NCBI RefSeq assembly: GCF_002939305.1
Contig: NZ_MVDI01000017.1
Coordinates: 1 to 46,368 of the forward strand
Direction: 5' to 3'
Source of the DNA: Chroococcidiopsis sp. TS-821
GTDB lineage: Bacteria > Cyanobacteriota > Cyanobacteriia > Cyanobacteriales > Chroococcidiopsidaceae
DNA: 46,368 nucleotides
Shown here: positions 7,428 to 16,489 of the stretch, in pieces
Numbering within the stretch: position 1 is the first letter of the stretch
Layout of the letters: the number at the start of each line of letters is the position of its first letter
Position numbers and translations under genes: made by a program
Notes under the pieces: model-generated
What the model saw: only the letters and a program-made list of their open reading frames with translations
Database searches by the model: none
What the model was told of the DNA's origin: nothing

Positions 7428-8270
7428 ATGACGACATCAGCTGTCAACGCTGAGGGTAAGCAGCGGCTTACTCTAAGTTGGCTCAACGTGGCATTTTTTA
7501 GTACATTTCATGCGGTAGCGATCGCCGGATTTTGGCATTTTTCGTGGTCTGCATTAGGAGTGACGCTATTCCTCCACTGGTTGTTTGGCAGTATTGGTAT
7601 CTGTTTAGGCTACCACAGGCTTTTAAGTCACCGCAGCTTGCAGGTGTCACCTAAGTGGGTAGAATACGCGATCGCAACTTGCGGTGCGTTAGCCATCCAA
7701 GGAGGACCAATTTTTTGGGTAGCGACGCATCGACTGCACCACGCGCATACAGAAGATAACGACAAAGATCCTTACTCTTCAGGGCGTGGCTTTTGGTGGA
7801 GTCATATGCTGTGGATTTTCTATCCCCGCCCAGAGTTTTTTGAATATAGCAAATACAAACGATTCGCTCCCGATCTTGCCCGCGATCCCTACTACAATTG
7901 GTTAGACCGCAATTTTCTCCTCTTACAAATTCCGCTTGGCGTCCTATTATATCTTTGCGGTGGATGGTCGTTTGTCATCTATGGAATTTTCGTTCGTTCA
8001 GTCATCTTGTGGCACACGACTTGGTTAATTAACTCAGCAACGCATTGGCGCGGTTATCAAAACTATCAAGTCGATGACAACTCGCGTAACCTTTGGTGGG
8101 CAGCAATTTTAACGTACGGCGAAGGTTGGCATAATAACCATCACGCTTACCCTAATGTGGCAAAAGCAGGACGGCGCTGGTGGGAAATTGATATGACTTG
8201 GTGGGCGATCAAACTCTTGCAAACTGCGGGTTTAGCTAAAAAAATTGTCATGCCTACAACTAAAGTTTGA
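7428..8270 (+). CDS. desC: Acyl-lipid delta-9 fatty acid desaturase
   Basis: The 280-residue membrane enzyme introduces the first double bond into stearoyl chains of membrane lipids, taking electrons from ferredoxin. The three histidine boxes of the di-iron site are present: H63-RLLS-H68, H101-RLHH and H235-NNHH, with hydrophobic segments around 20-60 and 160-195. Length and box spacing fit cyanobacterial DesC, which underlies low-temperature membrane adaptation. The ATG at 7428 follows a short aagga ribosome-binding site. Its promoter region contains the two palindromes attributed to the divergent TetR-like regulator, so expression may respond to a lipid-related ligand (inference). Confidence 0.92.
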   Translation: MTTSAVNAEGKQRLTLSWLNVAFFSTFHAVAIAGFWHFSWSALGVTLFLHWLFGSIGICLGYHRLLSHRSLQVSPKWVEYAIATCGALAIQGGPIFWVATHRLHHAHTEDNDKDPYSSGRGFWWSHMLWIFYPRPEFFEYSKYKRFAPDLARDPYYNWLDRNFLLLQIPLGVLLYLCGGWSFVIYGIFVRSVILWHTTWLINSATHWRGYQNYQVDDNSRNLWWAAILTYGEGWHNNHHAYPNVAKAGRRWWEIDMTWWAIKLLQTAGLAKKIVMPTTKV

Positions 8271-8410
8271 CACCTCAAATACCCTAGCTCGATGGCAGAA
8301 AATTTGAGTTGGGGTTACTCCTTCTATCGTAGAGAACATCAAAGGAAAGTAGCTATATCTTCAACTGTTCGTGTTACGGGCGCTCAATTGTTACAAGTTA
8401 CCATCGCTCT

Positions 8411-9538
8411 TTAGGTATTCTTCATTTCGTCTGATGCCAAGTTTGAAATTTTAGGAGTGCGCAATTGAGAGTGCATGCGATCGCAAGAAGTTACACTTTC
8501 GTTGTTCAAGCCGCCGACTTCTGCCACAGTGTAAAGAGGTCTTCCTTTGACTTCTTCATAAATGCGTCCGACGTACTCGCCTAAAATACCAATACTGACA
8601 AGTTGAACAGCACCGATAAAAAAGATCGCCACAAGAATAATGGCAAAGCCTTCTAGACGCGAGCTTGGCACAAAAAGTCGCCAGTAGAGTACCAAAAGCG
8701 CCATCAAAATTGCGACGATCGCCGCCAATAAACCGACATACGTCGATAATCGTAGCGGTACTTTAGAAAAAGAGACTAAGCCATTGACAGCTAACGCTAA
8801 AGATTTTGTAAATGTATATTTCACTTCTCCCGCAAAACGCGGATCGCGTTCAAAGCGAATTGCGGTTTGATGAAAACCTACCCACGATCGCAGTCCGCGA
8901 ATATAGCGATTGCGTTCCGGCATAGCATTGAGGACATCTACAACACAGCGATCCATCAAACAAAAATCCCCTGTATCTGTAGGAATATCTACATCAGCTA
9001 AGCGTTGCAATAGACGATAAAAAAAATAAGCTGTAAACCGCTTAAACCAACCTTCTTGATGGCGCTGCGTGCGTTGGGCGTAAACAACTTGATATCCTTG
9101 TCGCCACTTCTCGATCATGTCAGGAATCAATTCAGGCGGATCTTGTAAATCGCCATCGAGTACGATCGCGGCTTGTCCCCGGACAAAATTTAAACCGGCT
9201 GTCACCGCAATTTGATGACCAAAGTTCCGCGCGAGACTAAGGTAGCAAACGCGCGAGTCTCGATCGTGGAGTTCGCGCAAAAGTTGCAGCGAGCGATCGC
9301 GGCTGCCATCATTGACTAAGATCAGTTCAGCATCCCCATCAAGCCGCTGCATCACTTTGTAAAGGCGTTGATACAGCGCCGGAATCGTTTTTTCTTCGTT
9401 GAAAATGGGAACGACGATTGAATACTTAGGCAACTTTCCAAATTTATGAACGTTGAATGAATATTGTAAAGTCTCGCACAAAAAACCACCGCAGTTTTCT
9501 AGTATAGTTTTCTTTATGATGGAGGTTTTCTTGCGCAT
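8411..9538 (-). CDS. GT2 glycosyltransferase, DPM1/GtrB-like with two membrane segments
   Basis: The 375-residue protein is a family 2 glycosyltransferase that probably moves a sugar from a nucleotide donor to polyprenyl phosphate at the inner face of the plasma membrane. The GT-A domain spans about 40-250: [25 protein letters not shown], the [11 protein letters not shown] metal/acceptor motif and DTGDFCLMD. Two hydrophobic helices follow at about 265-290 and 300-325, then the amphipathic tail [14 protein letters not shown] typical of this subgroup. The first 38 residues are not part of the domain and lack a clear ribosome-binding site, so translation may begin further in. No partner flippase is adjacent. 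Confidence 0.85.
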   Translation of the reverse strand: MRKKTSIIKKTILENCGGFLCETLQYSFNVHKFGKLPKYSIVVPIFNEEKTIPALYQRLYKVMQRLDGDAELILVNDGSRDRSLQLLRELHDRDSRVCYLSLARNFGHQIAVTAGLNFVRGQAAIVLDGDLQDPPELIPDMIEKWRQGYQVVYAQRTQRHQEGWFKRFTAYFFYRLLQRLADVDIPTDTGDFCLMDRCVVDVLNAMPERNRYIRGLRSWVGFHQTAIRFERDPRFAGEVKYTFTKSLALAVNGLVSFSKVPLRLSTYVGLLAAIVAILMALLVLYWRLFVPSSRLEGFAIILVAIFFIGAVQLVSIGILGEYVGRIYEEVKGRPLYTVAEVGGLNNESVTSCDRMHSQLRTPKISNLASDEMKNT

Positions 9539-9623
9539 TTTTTATAGCCTAGCAACTGAAGTCGCGGCTTTAAACACAAAGTTCACCTGCGTGGACTAGA
9601 AAATAATACCCAGGTTCCTTCTT

Positions 9624-10925
9624 TTATCGTCCCAGCTTATTCGGAATACCACTACAACCACCAGGAATTGTTGCTCGTGTTTTTTCACCACCCCAAGCAC
9701 AGCAATAGTAGCGTGTTGATTCGGACATTCGCTGCACGTTTGTAAAATCGGCACCTTCAATCACAGCGCCAGTATATTCTCCTGTTTTGTAATTGGGCGG
9801 TTCTGTACGGCTGCGCGGGCTAGCAGTTTCAGCCGTACCGTAGAACAGGCGAGTTCCCTTGAAATCTGCGCCATTGAACTTGGCGTCTGCCAAAATTGTG
9901 CGGGCGAAGTTGGCGCGGACTAAGTCACAACCACTCAAATTAACGCGAATGAGATTGGCATCGCTTAAGTCTGTCCACCGTAAATCAGTACTCGATAAAT
10001 CGGCACCAGCAAGCATCACTCCCAAGTCGATAACGCGCACGCCAAAAACACGGTCTTCGGCATAACCACCGTCACCATTGAGAATGGCTCTGCCCAAACG
10101 CGAGTCGCGCTTGAGCGGTGTTAGTAATTTAGAACTAGAGAGAAATCGCAAAATCTTTGCTTTACCATCGCGATCGACACTACTCAAAATCGCTGCGGTT
10201 CGACCTTCAGCTAAGGCTCGTTCTTGCGGCCAATCTTCTAACAAGCCTTCGTCATCCAACACCAGTTCCGAAATTCCCTGAAAGTAGCTATCGATTGTTT
10301 GCTGCTGTGTAATCAGGTTTTGCTGCACGGTGAGCAAGTTTTGTTGAATCGTTAAATCTTTAGAAATAACGTATTGTCGCCACGCCACAAAAACTGCCAG
10401 TACCGCAATTAAAATTTGTCCTAACGCCCCAATCCATTCCGCAAGCGTGCCAAACGCTTCCCAGTTGATTTGGCTACCCCACAATAGCAAACGGCGATTG
10501 ATACCAGTCAGTTCAGCGATGCCGAATAAAGCTGCAACAATTCCTGCTAGAGCAACAAAGAGCGATCGCTCTTGCCTAGATAACAATTCGCGGATTACAG
10601 CTTGTAACCAAGGTAAGAGTACGGCGATTGATAAAACGAGCGCTAGCACGACTCCAAACCAAGCAACTAACGCGTTACTCAATACTAGCCCGATCGTCAT
10701 AATGGCGATCGCAACGAGTGTCATGCCAACTGCTTTGATATCAGGAATGCGATTTTCTGGCTGCGATCCTTGCATTGAGGCAAGTGCTGCTAAAGCCTGT
10801 TGTGAGAGCGAACCTTGGGGCGCAAGTTCGATATCTTGAGCGCGATCGGACAATTCGTCGGACGGTGGCACAACGGCTGGAGGAGGCGATAAATTTGGCT
10901 GGGAAGATTCTGGTTCAGGCGACAT
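9624..10925 (-). CDS. Membrane protein with C-terminal pentapeptide repeats
   Basis: The 433-residue protein begins with a Pro/Ser-rich cytoplasmic stretch (1-60). Three or four hydrophobic helices follow (about 66-88, 90-110, 123-142 and 163-183), then a Gln-rich helix. The C-terminal part has A(D/N)LxX pentapeptide repeats (about 300-355: ADLSSTDLRWTDLSDANL, then CDLVRANFARTILADAKF). Such repeats fold as a right-handed quadrilateral beta-helix. Family members are abundant in cyanobacteria and mostly without known function. The tail contains Cys-Cys and two further Cys within the last 30 residues (YYCCAW, GGCSG). No operon partner is evident. Confidence 0.8.
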   Translation of the reverse strand: MSPEPESSQPNLSPPPAVVPPSDELSDRAQDIELAPQGSLSQQALAALASMQGSQPENRIPDIKAVGMTLVAIAIMTIGLVLSNALVAWFGVVLALVLSIAVLLPWLQAVIRELLSRQERSLFVALAGIVAALFGIAELTGINRRLLLWGSQINWEAFGTLAEWIGALGQILIAVLAVFVAWRQYVISKDLTIQQNLLTVQQNLITQQQTIDSYFQGISELVLDDEGLLEDWPQERALAEGRTAAILSSVDRDGKAKILRFLSSSKLLTPLKRDSRLGRAILNGDGGYAEDRVFGVRVIDLGVMLAGADLSSTDLRWTDLSDANLIRVNLSGCDLVRANFARTILADAKFNGADFKGTRLFYGTAETASPRSRTEPPNYKTGEYTGAVIEGADFTNVQRMSESTRYYCCAWGGEKTRATIPGGCSGIPNKLGR

Positions 10926-11509
10926 GATTTTACGTCACTAAGACTAAGCTGAAGCATAATAGCTGTTTTATCGTAACTGCTGCGGGCACTCTCGGCGATT
11001 GCTACTTTTGGGGAAAAGCCATGTTAGTCGTAGTATGTTCTTCTGCCGATAGATCCTTCATAATGAGCAATGTTGATTTAGTAAGGGGCTTTGAATGTGT
11101 TCCATCTTACTTTTCTTAGCTTACAGAGCGATCGTCTTTCTAGAACAAACTGGGTAAAGATGTGGAGTAGATATTAGTAGTTTATTATTGGGTGTCAAGC
11201 GACTTGTGTCAGGTATGATTGTTCGTAGTTTTCTGAGATGGAATAACGATACATATACTGATAAAATTTATAAGCGCGTGTTTTATTTATTACTTTTTCT
11301 AACTATAATTGGTGTTATTTAGCAATGAATTCATTGCGATCGCAGATTGCGCATAACCTACAGTCAGTCGCGAGTAAAAGCTAAAGCCTAAGTAGCATCC
11401 CGCAATATATAGCAAGCAGTGTAGCTTAAAGTATTAATGGTCTAAGAAAGAGTGTAGAGAACAAGTCATTCCTGCTGCAATTAAGTTGATTTTCGTGTGA
11501 GGAATCGTG
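10926..11509. other. Intergenic region upstream of the TolC-like gene
   Basis: This 584-bp stretch has no convincing gene in any frame. It becomes AT-rich around 11260-11320, where a promoter could lie, and includes the 16-bp perfect palindrome at 11322-11337. No tRNA or riboswitch pattern was recognised. Confidence 0.5.
11322..11337. promoter_or_regulatory. 16-bp perfect palindrome upstream of tolC-like gene
   Basis: GCAATGAATTCATTGC reads the same on both strands. It lies about 170 bp before the TolC-like start, next to an AT-rich promoter-like stretch and directly before a HIP1 site. It could be a regulator binding site. Confidence 0.4.
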
Positions 11510-13162
11510 GTGAAACAACAATTATGTAACAGCTTATGGTTGAGCCTTACCGTGGTGATGACAATAGCTCAGCCAGCGGAAGCTGATACTATCCAAAGCA
11601 CATTGGTAGATAAGAACACATTTTTGCAACAGCACAATAGCAGTTACGATAGCTCGTTGCTGAGTTCAACTCCAACGAGCAAGCCTCTAGGCAAAGCCGC
11701 TACGTTGAGCGTTCAAAAAGGATTGACAACAGCGGGAATTATTGCACAGAACAATGTTCCCTCGACAGGCGATCGTAATATTGTTGTCCCTACAGCTCCT
11801 GCTCCGGCGACGCCAGGAACTGCGCCACCAACTGCGCCTGAAGTACGTCCTCCAGCACAGACGCCCAATTACCTCAATCCGAGTCCGAATCCACTCCAGT
11901 TTCCTACTCGCCCAGAAGAAGTTCGAATTCAAGGAACTCAACCGATCACGCTGCAACAAGCATTAGAACTTGCCCAGCGAAATAATCGTCAACTTCAAGT
12001 TGCAAGGCTCAACTTAGAGCGGAGTCGCGCTACTTTACGCGAAGCCCAGGCGGCTTTACTGCCTAACGTCAGTCTTAATGCAGGGCTAAGTCGCTCGCGA
12101 GCTGCGCAACCCCAAGCTTTTCCTCAGCAAGAAGTCAGTGCTAATACAACCTTCAGCGGTACAGCGCAACTCAGCTACGATATTTACACATCTGGAGAAA
12201 GAAGCTCTCGAATTCGTGCAGCAGAAGAGCAAATCCGCTTGAATGAATTGCAGCTAGAGCAAACCGCAGAACAACTACGATTGGATGTTGCCAACGACTA
12301 CTACAATTTGCAAGCAGCTGATGAATTAGTTCGCATCAACCAATCAGCGGTCACAAACGCACAGGCAAGTCTACGTGACGCCCAAGCTTTAGAACAGGCT
12401 GGAGTCGGAACGCGATTTGACGTCCTACAATCTGAAGTCCAGCTTGCCAACGCGACACAAGAACTAACGAACGCCTTGAGTCAACAGCAAAACAGTCGCC
12501 GCCAATTAGCCGCGCGGTTGAGTTTAGCACAGTCGGTAAGTCTTACGGCAGCCGAGCCAGTACAAATTGCAGGTTTGTGGAACTTACCGCTAGAAGATAG
12601 TATCGTACTTGCGTTTCGCAACCGTGCCGAACTGCAACAGCAATTAGCACAACGCAATATTAGTGAAGCACAGCGACGAATCGCGCTATCACAACTTGGA
12701 CCGCGAGTCAGTCTCTCAACAAACTACAACGTTCTTGACGTTTTTGATGACGGTTCGGGTCTTGCTGATGGTTATTCCATAGGCGCTAATGTATCACTTA
12801 ATTTATACGATGGAGGAGCCGCCCGTGCCCGTGCTCGTCAAGAGGAAGCTAATATTGCGATCGCCGAGACAAATTTCGCGGATACTCGCAACCAAGTTCG
12901 CTTTGAGGTCGAAGAAGCCTACAATACTTTACAAGCCAACTTAGCCAACATCCAAACGGCTTCGGTTGCCTTGGAGCAAGCTAGGGAAGCACTAAGATTA
13001 GCACGGTTACGTTTCCAAGCTGGAGTAGGAACGCAAACCGAAGTCATTAATGCAGAAAATGCTTTAACTACTGCCGAAGGTAACCGAGTCACTGCAATTT
13101 TAGACTATAACCGCGCTTTGGCAAGGCTGCAAAGGGCAATTAGTTCAGGTCAACCGCGTTAG
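11510..13162 (+). CDS. TolC-family outer membrane efflux protein
   Basis: The 550-residue protein is a TolC/OEP-type outer-membrane channel that forms the exit duct of efflux pumps or type I secretion (HgdD in Nostoc). It has an N-terminal signal peptide (LWLSLTVVMTIAQPAEA), a Pro/Ala-rich linker at about 88-140 typical of cyanobacterial members, then two structurally repeated OEP halves. The first starts ITLQQALELAQRNNRQLQVA, and the second repeats the helical hairpin up to LRLARLRFQAGVGTQTEVI. The gaggaa ribosome-binding site fits the second of two adjacent GTG codons (11510) better than the first (11507). No periplasmic adaptor or inner-membrane pump is adjacent, so it is an orphan channel. 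Confidence 0.88.
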   Translation: MKQQLCNSLWLSLTVVMTIAQPAEADTIQSTLVDKNTFLQQHNSSYDSSLLSSTPTSKPLGKAATLSVQKGLTTAGIIAQNNVPSTGDRNIVVPTAPAPATPGTAPPTAPEVRPPAQTPNYLNPSPNPLQFPTRPEEVRIQGTQPITLQQALELAQRNNRQLQVARLNLERSRATLREAQAALLPNVSLNAGLSRSRAAQPQAFPQQEVSANTTFSGTAQLSYDIYTSGERSSRIRAAEEQIRLNELQLEQTAEQLRLDVANDYYNLQAADELVRINQSAVTNAQASLRDAQALEQAGVGTRFDVLQSEVQLANATQELTNALSQQQNSRRQLAARLSLAQSVSLTAAEPVQIAGLWNLPLEDSIVLAFRNRAELQQQLAQRNISEAQRRIALSQLGPRVSLSTNYNVLDVFDDGSGLADGYSIGANVSLNLYDGGAARARARQEEANIAIAETNFADTRNQVRFEVEEAYNTLQANLANIQTASVALEQAREALRLARLRFQAGVGTQTEVINAENALTTAEGNRVTAILDYNRALARLQRAISSGQPR

Positions 13163-13522
13163 TAGAGACCAGCAGGGGAGTTACGAATGTGTTAAGTTCA
13201 GCAAATTCTTCTAAGAGAAACTTACACCCTAAATTAATATTATTAAATCCAGTTGATTAGCGATCTTAAACATGGTGACTAGTGGCATTGTTTCACTTTC
13301 AAGTGACTACAAATAGGCAGCTGCAGGCGCAGAGGAGCTAGTGCGGCGTGGAGGTTTCCGCGCGTGAGAGCAACTGGCGTGGGTCAAGAGAGGTACTTCA
13401 GGAGAAATTAACTGTAGTTCTCATTTAGTGAATGGTATGAATAGCTACTAGTCACTAACTACAAAGAAAGGCTATTTAAGCAAAGACGATATAGTGTTCT
13501 AGCCATAATGAAAAAGCAAGTG
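13163..13522. other. Intergenic region with dispersed repeat sequences
   Basis: This 360-bp gap follows the TolC-like gene and holds no convincing ORF. At about 13326-13380 there is a GC-rich stretch (cgcagaggagctagtgcggc, then gtggaggtttccgcgcgtga) resembling dispersed repeats I recall from other cyanobacteria. No terminator was clear. Confidence 0.4.
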
Positions 13523-15679
13523 TTATCTCTGACCTCCAACCCCTGACCCCTGACCTCTCTCATTTCCTGATGGCTTAGGAGTCACCGAATCAACTTTATT
13601 AGAAGTGATAAATTTTTCTGGATTTTGTAAAAACGATTGACATTTATTTTCTAATACCACGCAAATATTGCTTAAAGTTTCTTGGTAGCGCTCAATATCA
13701 CTTTGTTCTAAGAAGAGTTTTGCAGCTTGCTTGAGATCTGTCAGGGCATTGGAATGGTCTTGAATGTAGGTGTTATTGCTACTTTGGGCGATTTCATAGC
13801 GGACAATCCCCCTTCTCATATAAGCTTCAGCAGCTTGCGGGTCGATTTGTAAAGCTTGATTAAAGTTTTTGAGTGCTTCTTGATAACCTGGATGGAGAAT
13901 ATCTTTGCTGTTTTGTGCCAGTTTGTGATAAGAAATACCTCTTTTTATATAGGCTACAGCATTCACTGGATTTAGCTGTACAGTTTGGTCAAAGTCAGCG
14001 ATCGCGGCTAAATAACTGCTATCCACGTCTTTACTATATTTCGCCGTGTCATGACGGACAATACCACGACTGAGATACGCTTGCTCAGAGGCTGGATTAA
14101 TTTGCAGCGCCTGATCGAAATCAGCGATCGCCGCTTGGTATTCCTGCATGGGATTACTGCTGTGTTGAGCTATTTCGTAACGTGCATTACCGCGGTTGAC
14201 GTAGGCATTGACATCATTGGGATTATAAAGTAGAGCGCGATTAAAATTTTCAATTGCTCCTTTATAGTTACCTAGTTTGTAGTGAAACTTGCCTTGATCG
14301 TAGTAAGCGATGGAAATTTGATTACCATTCAGTGTCGGTTGTGGGGTCGCAGGCTGTGCTTCGCTGCGATCGGGAAACAGATTAGCAAAGGTTTGCGGGG
14401 AAATTCTTAAGTCATAAGCAATTACCATAATTTCCAAAAAGACTAACGCCCCTGTGCCAATCAAACCCCACATCAAAGGCTTAACTCTCTTCTTACTATT
14501 TGCCTTACTCGTTGCAACGAGCTTCGCTGTTGGGGTAGCAGCAGCTGCATTAAAAGCTGACAGCACTTGCTGCTGATAATCCCTTTTTGGCAAGACGGTA
14601 GGTTTGCGCTTGAGTGGTTGGAGATGTTGACCTGCACGCACCGCTTGTACCGAGGGAAAAGGATCGCGTCCGCCCAGTTTGACAGCGCGATCGCACCAAG
14701 GACACGAACTGAGATGGTTGCTGTAACGGTGCTGGTTATTCTTAGCACAAGTCGTTAGCGCTTGTTCGGCTTCAATTAACGCGGCTTGCCATGCTTGAGC
14801 ATTCGGTCGTAGTTTAGGATTATGATATCCCTCCTCAAAACAACGCAAGAAAAGTTGCTGTAAGGTCGGATGAAGCAATTCAAAAGGTGGCGCGATGGGT
14901 GTTGGTATATAAGGAACGCGCTTACTTTTACTGTAAACAAAATGTCCTGCACTAATTCGTGCTGAATACGAAGGAGGATCGCCAATTCCTTGATAAATTC
15001 CTGAGAATGGGTGCGTTCCTTCCATGAGTAGTTGAAACAATAATACCGCCAATCCAAAAAGGTCGTGTTCTGGCTTGCGATCGAAGTGGGCGAAGTTTTT
15101 TCCTTGCAACTCAGGCGGGGTAAATTCTGCCTTACCGACTCCACAACGATACACATAACCGTTTTTCGGATCTGGAACTTGAAACGAATCTGTGTCTACG
15201 AGTGCGATCAAGGCAGTATCGCTAACTAAAATATTTGATTCGTTAATATCTCCTATACAATAGCCACGCGAATGCAACGCACCCATCGCAGTCACAAGAT
15301 TCCGTGCGGTACGATGTAGGTAAAGATAGTTAAAAAACGGGCACGTTTGGCGTCGGGTTTTCGGATTATAAAACTCGACAATCGAGTGCATGTTATTGAC
15401 GCGAGGCATTAAAAAGCCTACAACACTGCCGTCTTTAATTAATAAATCAGTGGGCCAAGCAATCGAAATATGCCCTTTTGCTGCCGTTGGATTTTCTGGG
15501 GGGTTGGCAAGCATTGCCAGCAGTTTTTGCACGTGTGCTTTCGTTGGCTTGTGATATAGTTTTGCGACAAGCTGGTCATCTTGTGGCAACACAAAAACTC
15601 GCGCTTCGCCCCCATGTCCTACAACTAACTTGGGGTCTATGATAATCGATTGTTTGTTCGATTGACGTTGCAACCGCAT
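13523..15679 (-). CDS. Membrane-bound atypical Ser/Thr kinase with zinc motif and TPR domain
   Basis: The 718-residue protein has an N-terminal kinase of the YegI/TerY-associated type: Gly-rich loop GHGGEARVF (21-29), K40 in VAKLY, catalytic D144 and N149 in GDINESNIL (replacing HRD), and VDTDSF (D162/D164) for DFG. It then has a C/H cluster ending in HLSSCPWC (about 320-335), which probably binds zinc. A transmembrane helix follows (about 398-420), then five TPR units from about 450 to 670. Four of these carry inserts of 10-12 residues (such as AQHSSNPMQEY and AKYSKDVDSSY). The PP2C gene lies 9 bp upstream, so the pair probably forms a phosphorylation switch. The last ten residues are encoded by an intergenic repeat. 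Confidence 0.82.
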   Translation of the reverse strand: MRLQRQSNKQSIIIDPKLVVGHGGEARVFVLPQDDQLVAKLYHKPTKAHVQKLLAMLANPPENPTAAKGHISIAWPTDLLIKDGSVVGFLMPRVNNMHSIVEFYNPKTRRQTCPFFNYLYLHRTARNLVTAMGALHSRGYCIGDINESNILVSDTALIALVDTDSFQVPDPKNGYVYRCGVGKAEFTPPELQGKNFAHFDRKPEHDLFGLAVLLFQLLMEGTHPFSGIYQGIGDPPSYSARISAGHFVYSKSKRVPYIPTPIAPPFELLHPTLQQLFLRCFEEGYHNPKLRPNAQAWQAALIEAEQALTTCAKNNQHRYSNHLSSCPWCDRAVKLGGRDPFPSVQAVRAGQHLQPLKRKPTVLPKRDYQQQVLSAFNAAAATPTAKLVATSKANSKKRVKPLMWGLIGTGALVFLEIMVIAYDLRISPQTFANLFPDRSEAQPATPQPTLNGNQISIAYYDQGKFHYKLGNYKGAIENFNRALLYNPNDVNAYVNRGNARYEIAQHSSNPMQEYQAAIADFDQALQINPASEQAYLSRGIVRHDTAKYSKDVDSSYLAAIADFDQTVQLNPVNAVAYIKRGISYHKLAQNSKDILHPGYQEALKNFNQALQIDPQAAEAYMRRGIVRYEIAQSSNNTYIQDHSNALTDLKQAAKLFLEQSDIERYQETLSNICVVLENKCQSFLQNPEKFITSNKVDSVTPKPSGNERGQGSGVGGQR
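13527..13560. repeat. TGACC-type pyrimidine-rich intergenic repeat invading the kinase 3' end
   Basis: A series of gacc(c/t)ctgacc units (cccctgacccctgacctctc) overlaps the last codons of the kinase gene. Related units occur at about 1668-1687, 22676-22710 and 38671-38700, so it is a dispersed family in this genome. Confidence 0.6.
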
Positions 15680-15688
15680 AGCCCAATA

Positions 15689-16489
15689 CTAACTCAATGT
15701 TGCTAACACAAGCGTTAAATCGTCGTCTGTACGTTCGGTAATTTTTGGAGAACGCAAAAAAGCGACTAGTTGTTCTTTAGCTTCGGTTTCATCTTTGATC
15801 TGGGCAACAAAATGAAACAATGGCGAGAAAAACGGCACATAAGGTTTTCCTTGATTTAATTCTAAAGCGAGCATTTGCAGTCCATCAGATAACAAAGCGA
15901 TCTTAGCGGTTTTTCCTTGCCAAAGCGTGATTTGTGCTGCGTCGAGTGCTTGCGGCGAGACAAGAAAAGTTGTTTCGTTGATGTATTCTCCAAATTGCGG
16001 AGCGGTCAAGGCAATCAGATTTCCTTGGCGATCGCACGCAACAGCAACACCATCACCGATTTGTGCTGCAACTACTAAGTAGGGTGTGGCAACAACAATA
16101 ATTAAAGTTGTCGCCAATTCACGAACGGATAACTGACACGCCGCGGCTTCGGCTTCTACACTTGTTCTCGCTGCGGCGAGAGCATTGTTCAATACGACAC
16201 GCCATTCATTGTCGTTTGCAGGTAATGGAGCAGTTGTTAAGCGATCGCAAATTGTTTCTACGGCAGTTTGTGCCGCAACTATTGCCCCGACTTTGCCCAA
16301 GTTAGCTGAGCCAGCACCATCCGCAACGGCAGCAACTAAAATTCCTGTAGGTAACTTTTGCCAATAATGCGCATCTTGGCACAATTGCCCTACTTTTTCG
16401 TGTCCTCTACCACGCACTGACGCTGCTGCCACACGCCAATGAACTTCTTCAAGTGTATTCTTTTGTTTGAAGAAGTCATTCGCACTCAT
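15689..16489 (-). CDS. PP2C-family protein phosphatase
   Basis: The 266-residue protein is a metal-dependent Ser/Thr phosphatase of the PP2C type found beside YegI-like kinases. Visible motifs are the metal-binding QDAHYW (D39), VADGAGSA (D57-G58), LLSDGLQ, and the C-terminal DDDLTLVLA. It is shorter than SpoIIE-type phosphatases and has no sensor domain. It precedes the kinase gene by 9 bp on the same strand, so both are translated from one message and probably oppose each other. The VWA-domain protein that completes the TerY-P triad in other bacteria is not found in the neighbouring 900 bp. Confidence 0.85.
   Translation of the reverse strand: MSANDFFKQKNTLEEVHWRVAAASVRGRGHEKVGQLCQDAHYWQKLPTGILVAAVADGAGSANLGKVGAIVAAQTAVETICDRLTTAPLPANDNEWRVVLNNALAAARTSVEAEAAACQLSVRELATTLIIVVATPYLVVAAQIGDGVAVACDRQGNLIALTAPQFGEYINETTFLVSPQALDAAQITLWQGKTAKIALLSDGLQMLALELNQGKPYVPFFSPLFHFVAQIKDETEAKEQLVAFLRSPKITERTDDDLTLVLATLS

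Noticed and set aside
8274-8308. Inverted repeat CTCAAAT/ATTTGAG after desC as terminator
   Set aside because: Only 7-bp AT-rich arms with a 21-base loop and no T tract; too weak to call.
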